Made by a program: the position numbers and the translations under genes. Below are positions 59,552 through 64,000 of a DNA stretch of 64,000 nucleotides, piece by piece. Source of the stretch: Tardiphaga sp. vice304. GTDB taxonomy: Bacteria; Pseudomonadota; Alphaproteobacteria; Rhizobiales; Xanthobacteraceae. Position 1 is the stretch's first letter. Each line of letters starts with the position of its first letter. The stretch lies in NCBI RefSeq assembly GCF_007018905.1, contig NZ_CP041402.1:2220001-2284000 (forward strand), written 5' to 3'. The notes under the pieces were generated by a model. That model saw only the letters and a list, made by a program, of their open reading frames with translations. It was not told the origin of the DNA and searched no databases.

Positions 59552-60700
59552 ATGCCGTGGAAGAATCAAGGCGGAGGCCCGTGGAGCTCTGGTCCCAAGG
59601 GGCCATGGGGATCCGGTCCGCAATCGGCGGGTCCGAGACCGCCTGACCTCGAGGACCTGCTGCGCCGCGGCCAGGACCGGCTGCAGTCGATGCTGCCCGG
59701 CGGCTTCGTCAGCGGTATGGGCATCGCCCTGGTGCTCGCTGCCGCTTTGGCGATCTGGGGCCTGTCCGGCTTCTTCCGCGTGCAGTCCGAAGAACTCGGC
59801 GTGGTGCTGCGCTTCGGCAAGCATGTCCGCACCGTGCAACCCGGCCTGAACTACCATCTGCCCTATCCGATCGAGACCGTGCTGTTGCCCAAGGCGCTGC
59901 GCGTCTCGACCCTGAGCATCGGCATGTCGCTGATCGACGATCCTACGCGTCGCGGCCGCACCATGCGCGACGTGCCGGAAGAGAGCCTGATGCTGACCGG
60001 CGACGAAAACATCGTCGATGTCGATTTTACCGTGTTGTGGCGCATCAAGCCGGACGGCGTCGGCAACTTCTTGTTCAACATCCAGAACCCGGAAGGCACC
60101 GTGAAGGCCGTGGCCGAAAGCGCGATGCGCGAAGTGGTCGGCCGCGCCAACATCCAGCCGATCCTGACCGGCGCCCGCACCACCACCGAAGCCGGCGTGC
60201 AGGAACTGATGCAGAAGACGCTGGACGGCTACGGCGCCGGCATCCTGGTGCAGCAGGTGCAGATGCAGAAGGTCGATCCGCCGTCGCAGGTCATCGATGC
60301 GTTTCGTGACGTCCAGGCGGCGCGCGCCGATCTCGAGCGTCTGCAGAACGAAGCCCAGACCTATGCCAACCGCGTCGTTCCCGATTCGCGTGGCCGGGCG
60401 GCGCAGATCCTGCAGGTTGCCGAAGGTTACAAGGAACAGGCGATTGCCGAGGCCAAAGGCCAGAGCGCGCGCTTCCTGAGCGTCTACGACGAATACAAGA
60501 AGGCGCCGGACGTCACCCGCCAGCGCATCTATCTGGAAACCATGGAGCGGATTCTCGGCGGCGCCGAGAAGCTGGTCTATGACGGCGGCGCCAATGCGCA
60601 GGGCGTCGTGCCCTTTCTTCCCCTGAACGAACTGTCGCCGCGGCGACAGGCCCCGGCGACATCTGGCCAGCCGCAACAGCAGAGCGGGAGCACCCGATGA
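59552..60700 (+). CDS. hflK: HflK, SPFH membrane protease regulator
   Basis: 382 residues from the ATG at 59552, preceded by AGAGGAGA; two TTG codons directly upstream are weaker starts. A Gly/Pro-rich cytoplasmic N-terminus (1-50), one membrane segment (about 50-74) and a prohibitin/SPFH domain, EELGVVLRFGKHVRTVQPGL, then an Ala/Glu-rich coiled coil near 250-310. HflK and HflC form a cage around FtsH. Its stop overlaps the hflC start. Confidence 0.94.
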   Translation: MPWKNQGGGPWSSGPKGPWGSGPQSAGPRPPDLEDLLRRGQDRLQSMLPGGFVSGMGIALVLAAALAIWGLSGFFRVQSEELGVVLRFGKHVRTVQPGLNYHLPYPIETVLLPKALRVSTLSIGMSLIDDPTRRGRTMRDVPEESLMLTGDENIVDVDFTVLWRIKPDGVGNFLFNIQNPEGTVKAVAESAMREVVGRANIQPILTGARTTTEAGVQELMQKTLDGYGAGILVQQVQMQKVDPPSQVIDAFRDVQAARADLERLQNEAQTYANRVVPDSRGRAAQILQVAEGYKEQAIAEAKGQSARFLSVYDEYKKAPDVTRQRIYLETMERILGGAEKLVYDGGANAQGVVPFLPLNELSPRRQAPATSGQPQQQSGSTR

Positions 60701-61587
60701 AGACCGGAATTTCAGGTATCGTCGCACTGATCGTGCTATTCGCCGTGATTGTCATCGGCTACAGCTCGATCTTCACGGTGCGCCAGACCGAACAGGTGCT
60801 GGTGGTCCGGCTCGGTGAGCCGGTCCGCGTGGTCACCGAACCCGGTCTGAACTTCAAGGTGCCGTTCATCGACACCGTGATCTCGATCGACAAGCGCATC
60901 CTCGATCTGGAAAATCCGGCGCAGGAAGTGATCGCGTCGGACCAGAAGCGTCTCGTGGTGGATGCGTTCGCGCGCTACCGCATCAAGAACGCGCTGCGCT
61001 TCTACCAGAGCATCGGTTCGATCCAGGCTGCCAATATCCAGCTCACCACGCTGCTCAACGCGTCGCTGCGTCGTGTGCTCGGCGAGGTGACGTTCATTCA
61101 GGTGGTGCGTGACGAACGCGAAGGCTTGATGAACCGGATCCGCGACCAGCTCGACAAGGAGGCCGACGGCTACGGCATCTCGGTGGTCGATGTCCGCATT
61201 CGCCGCGCCGACCTGCCGGAGTCGAACAGTCAGGCGGTCTATCAGCGGATGCAGACCGAGCGTCAGCGCGAGGCGGCCGAGTTCCGCGCGCAGGGCGGCC
61301 AGAAGGCGCAGGAAATCCGTTCCAAGGCCGATCGCGAAGCCACCGTGATCATCGCCGATGCCAACTCCACGGCTGAGCAGGTTCGCGGTACCGGTGACGG
61401 CGAGCGCAACCGGCTGTTCGCGGAGGCCTACGGCAAGGATGCGGAGTTCTTCGCCTTCTACCGCTCCATGACGGCCTACGAGAACGGGTTGAAGAGCAAC
61501 GACACCCGCTTCCTGCTGCGGCCGGATTCGGAGTTCTTCCGCTTCTTCGCCAATCCGGCCGGCAAGCCGGCGGCGGCGCGGCCGTAA
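60697..61587 (+). CDS. hflC: HflC, SPFH membrane protease regulator
   Basis: 296 residues, ATGA overlap with hflK. N-terminal membrane segment at about 6-24, SPFH domain (RQTEQVLVVRLGEPVRVVTE), and a helical region RQREAAEFRAQGGQKAQEIR that pairs with HflK. It regulates FtsH proteolysis at the inner membrane. A strong terminator follows 62 bases after the stop. Confidence 0.94.
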   Translation: MKTGISGIVALIVLFAVIVIGYSSIFTVRQTEQVLVVRLGEPVRVVTEPGLNFKVPFIDTVISIDKRILDLENPAQEVIASDQKRLVVDAFARYRIKNALRFYQSIGSIQAANIQLTTLLNASLRRVLGEVTFIQVVRDEREGLMNRIRDQLDKEADGYGISVVDVRIRRADLPESNSQAVYQRMQTERQREAAEFRAQGGQKAQEIRSKADREATVIIADANSTAEQVRGTGDGERNRLFAEAYGKDAEFFAFYRSMTAYENGLKSNDTRFLLRPDSEFFRFFANPAGKPAAARP

Positions 61588-61648
61588 GAGACTAGGCTGT
61601 CAAGCGGCAGCGGCAACTTTGCGTTCGCTGCCGCTCTGATCTATGGAT

Positions 61649-61682
61649 GGGGCGCGCCTTCTTCGAAGGCGCGCCCCATTTT
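61649..61682 (+). terminator. Terminator after hflC
   Basis: ggggcgcgccttc and gaaggcgcgcccc form a perfect 13-bp stem with loop ttc, followed by atttt. Confidence 0.9.
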
Positions 61683-61726
61683 CATAAAAGCGCTCAGGGT
61701 GCGAACGTTTCGGGAGTTGAAGTCGG

Positions 61727-61927
61727 ATGAGGTCCATAGCGTTCGCCGACTTCCTCATCGGCATCGGTATCCTGTTCGTGCTGGAAGGCATCCTGTTCCT
61801 GGCTTTTCCCGGCTGGATGCGTCGCGCGATGAAGAGTGCGCTGGCGACGCCCGACAATATCCTGCGGATCGCCGGCATCGGCTCGGCGATCGGCGGGCTG
61901 GCCCTGATCTGGCTGGTACGCAGCTAG
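61727..61927 (+). CDS. DUF2065 (YjeT-like) small membrane protein
   Basis: 66 residues, two hydrophobic segments (about 6-28 and 45-63) with the pattern ADFLIGIGILFVLEGILFLAF (residues 7 on). The family is found right after hflC in many proteobacteria, as yjeT in E. coli, suggesting a link to HflKC. Function unknown. A terminator separates it from hflC here. Confidence 0.85.
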   Translation: MRSIAFADFLIGIGILFVLEGILFLAFPGWMRRAMKSALATPDNILRIAGIGSAIGGLALIWLVRS

Positions 61928-62121
61928 ACCCGGGCGCCCCTCCAATACCGTCATCCTGCAAATAGTGAATCCGAATAGCGGTCCGTGCGTTGAGGCGCCG
62001 GCTTTCCGCCGCAATCCGCGGTGTTGATGGTGGGCCGTCGTGTCCCTGCGCTTGCGCGAAAGCCATGTTCGGGCGCAGTCTGGCTGCCAAATCGCGGAAT
62101 CCTTCAGGAGACGTTCGTCCC

Positions 62122-63645
62122 ATGTCCATCGCGCCCCCCGCCTTGAGCCTCCGCCTGCGCCCGTGGCTCACGGCGCTCTGCCTCGGCACCGCCGTCGCCG
62201 CCTTCTCGGCACCGGCCGTCGCCCGGGGGCCGGACGGCATCGCCGACGTCGCCGAAAAGGTGATCGACGCGGTCGTCAACATCTCGACCACGCAGACCGT
62301 CGAAGCCAACAACAAGAGCGGCGACAGCAAGAACAGTGACACCCCGCGCGGGGCGATGCCCCAACTGCCGCCGGGATCGCCGTTCGAGGAATTCTTCGAC
62401 GACTTCTTCAAGAACCGCCGCGGCGGGCCGGGCGGCGACAAGAATGGCGGCCTGCAGCCGCGCAAGACCAATTCGCTGGGCTCCGGCTTCATCGTCGACA
62501 CCTCCGGCGTCGTGGTCACCAACAATCACGTCATTGCGGACGCCGACGAGATCAACGTCATCATGAATGACGGCACCAAGATCAAGGCGACGCTGGTCGG
62601 CGTCGACAAGAAGACCGATCTGGCGGTGCTCAAATTCACCCCGGTGAAGCCGGTCACCGCGGTGAAGTTCGGCGATTCCGAAAAGGTTCGTCTCGGCGAA
62701 TGGGTGATCGCGATCGGCAACCCGTTCTCGCTCGGCGGCACGGTCACCGCCGGCATCGTCTCGGCGCGCAACCGCGACATCAATTCCGGCCCCTATGACA
62801 GCTACATCCAGACCGACGCCTCGATCAACCGCGGCAATTCCGGCGGCCCGCTGTTCAACCTCGACGGCGACGTGATCGGCGTCAACACGCTGATCATCTC
62901 GCCGTCCGGCGGCTCGATCGGCATCGGCTTTGCGGTGCCGTCGAAGACGGCGTCGCAGGTGGTGGCGCAATTGCGCGAATTCGGCGAGCTGCGCCGCGGC
63001 TGGCTTGGCGTCCGCATCCAGCAGGTCACCGACGAGATCGCCGAGAGCCTTAGCATCAAGCCTGCACGCGGCGCGCTGATTGCCGGCATCGACGACAAGG
63101 GCCCGGCGAAGCCGGCGGGCATCGAGCCCGGCGACGTCGTCGTCAAGTTCGACGGCAAGGACGTCAAGGAGCCGAAGGACCTCTCGCGCATCGTCGCCGA
63201 CACCGCGGTCGGCAAGGCGGTCGACGTGCTGATCATCCGCAAGGGTAAAGAAGTTATCAAGCAGGTCACGCTCGGCCGTCTCGACGATGGCGAAAAGCCG
63301 CAGCCGGCCTCGGTGAAGTCGATGCCGGAAGCCGAAAAGCCGGCGACGCAGAAGGCGCTGGGCCTCGATCTCACCGGACTCAGCAAGGAGATGCGCGCCA
63401 GGTTCAAGATCAAGGACAGCGTCAAGGGCGTGGTCGTGACCTCGGTCGACTCTGGCTCGGACGCCGCCGAGAAGCGCCTGAACGCCGGCGACGTCATCGT
63501 CGAGGTCGCGCAGGAAGCGGTGAGCAACCCCGCCGACGTCAAGAAGCGCGTCGATGCCTTGAAGAAGGACGGCAAGAAGTCGGTGCTGCTGCTGGTATCG
63601 AACGGCGAAGGCGAATTGCGCTTTGTAGCACTGAGCGTGCAGTAG
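62122..63645 (+). CDS. degP: Periplasmic serine protease DegP/DO family
   Basis: 507 residues from the ATG at 62122; an earlier in-frame ATG at 61990 lacks a signal-peptide layout. A signal peptide ends near AVARG36. The trypsin-like domain has the triad H136 (TNNHVIAD), D166 (KKTDLAVL) and S240 (RGNSGGPL). Two PDZ domains follow (about 285-375 and 415-505). It degrades or refolds misfolded envelope proteins. Association with hflKC-DUF2065 is common in Rhizobiales. Confidence 0.94.
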   Translation: MSIAPPALSLRLRPWLTALCLGTAVAAFSAPAVARGPDGIADVAEKVIDAVVNISTTQTVEANNKSGDSKNSDTPRGAMPQLPPGSPFEEFFDDFFKNRRGGPGGDKNGGLQPRKTNSLGSGFIVDTSGVVVTNNHVIADADEINVIMNDGTKIKATLVGVDKKTDLAVLKFTPVKPVTAVKFGDSEKVRLGEWVIAIGNPFSLGGTVTAGIVSARNRDINSGPYDSYIQTDASINRGNSGGPLFNLDGDVIGVNTLIISPSGGSIGIGFAVPSKTASQVVAQLREFGELRRGWLGVRIQQVTDEIAESLSIKPARGALIAGIDDKGPAKPAGIEPGDVVVKFDGKDVKEPKDLSRIVADTAVGKAVDVLIIRKGKEVIKQVTLGRLDDGEKPQPASVKSMPEAEKPATQKALGLDLTGLSKEMRARFKIKDSVKGVVVTSVDSGSDAAEKRLNAGDVIVEVAQEAVSNPADVKKRVDALKKDGKKSVLLLVSNGEGELRFVALSVQ

Positions 63646-63652
63646 CGGTTCT

Positions 63653-63811
63653 TACCCTCCCCCTTGCGGGGAGGGTGGCCGCGCGAAGCGCGGTCGGGTG
63701 GGGGTGCCACAAGCGCCGTCGCCCGCGGCACCCCCACCCCGGCCTCCACTCCCGATGATGCTCTCGCATCATCGCTCGTTCGGCCGACCCTCCCCGCAAG
63801 GGGCAGGGGAA
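63653..63811. repeat. G/C-rich palindromic repeat after degP
   Basis: The outer ends accctcccccttgcggggag and accctccccgcaaggggcag are related inverted units. Internal hairpins include ccgcgcgaagcgcgg (63678-63692) and gatgatgctctcgcatcatc (63755-63774). The core ggtgccacaagcgccgtc with gcggcacccccac is shared with the repeat between murC and murB. Confidence 0.78.
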
Positions 63812-63855
63812 GCCACGTCGGCCTAGCGATAGAAGTATCCATCCCCAAACGACGA

Positions 63856-63888
63856 CGGCCTTCCGTCAGGGGAGCTGACGGAAGGCCG
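63856..63888. terminator. Hairpin between degP and the converging flgH-like gene
   Basis: cggccttccgtca and tgacggaaggccg form a perfect 13-bp stem with a 7-base loop. It suits termination of the minus-strand gene and perhaps of degP. Confidence 0.75.
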
Positions 63889-63947
63889 CGTTGGACACTT
63901 CATGGCGTGGGAGCGCTGGATGAAGTGGGGAGCTCTGAAAGCCTGGA

Positions 63948-64000
63948 TCAGAACGGCAGCAGCACGTCCATGACCTGCTGGCCGTAGCGCGGCTGCTGGA
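63948..64000 (-). CDS. flgH: C-terminal end of a flagellar L-ring protein FlgH-like gene, partial
   Basis: The last 53 bases on the minus strand read QQPRYGQQVMDVLLPF then TGA. An ending of the form PRYG-Q-V-D-LPF is characteristic of alphaproteobacterial FlgH, the outer-membrane L-ring lipoprotein of the flagellar basal body. Only 16 residues are inside the window, so this call is tentative. Confidence 0.5.
   Translation of the reverse strand, partial: QQPRYGQQVMDVLLPF

Overview
The window is about 65% GC, has tightly packed genes with four-base ATGA overlaps, and carries the intergenic palindromic repeats typical of Rhizobiales. Gene content and order (a complete dcw cluster running into lpxC-bamD-recN-ligA, an SspB of the alphaproteobacterial type, HflKC-DUF2065-DegP, TctBAC, EcfG-type promoter sequences) point to an alphaproteobacterium of the Bradyrhizobium/Rhodopseudomonas group (Nitrobacteraceae). 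This is a chromosomal region. I saw no rRNA, tRNA, prophage or CRISPR array.

1-23 kb: the division and cell-wall cluster, read left to right: rsmH tail, ftsL, ftsI, murE, murF, mraY, murD, ftsW, murG, murC, murB, ddl, ftsQ, ftsA, ftsZ, then lpxC and bamD. Together they make the lipid II precursor (MurC-F, MraY, MurG, MurB, Ddl), polymerise and cross-link it at the septum (FtsW, FtsI), and assemble the division ring (FtsZ, FtsA, FtsQ, FtsL). Two foreign-looking genes interrupt it: an aminoglycoside/choline-kinase-like phosphotransferase between murG and murC, and a DUF4239 membrane protein on the opposite strand between murB and ddl.

23-45 kb: recN and ligA flank a small GIY-YIG nuclease gene that sits inside a 431-bp element with perfect 16-bp terminal inverted repeats. 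Then come a Bcr/CflA-type exporter and an M24B aminopeptidase, a 59-residue protein, prmA, a phytoene-desaturase-like oxidoreductase, a membrane/spermidine-synthase fusion, an L,D-transpeptidase, a small secreted Gly-rich protein, a YadGH-like ABC exporter, a hicB-hicA-hicB toxin-antitoxin set directly behind uvrD, a DUF1328 protein, a thioesterase and a D-lactate-dehydrogenase-like flavoprotein.

45-64 kb: an MFS carrier, a 1214-residue AsmA-family protein, a DUF4169/ribbon-helix-helix pair, fumC, sspB, the tripartite tricarboxylate transporter tctBAC, the thyA-GNAT-folA operon, hflK-hflC, a DUF2065 protein, a DegP/DO protease, and the last codons of a converging flgH-like gene.

The most unusual layer is the repeats. 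At least five palindromic families lie between genes, and one has entered uvrD in frame. One family occurs twice as a 122-bp empty doublet and once as an expanded form with the GIY-YIG gene in the position of the doublet's spacer. This architecture recalls REPIN-RAYT pairs but with a different nuclease, and it is my main candidate for an undescribed system.
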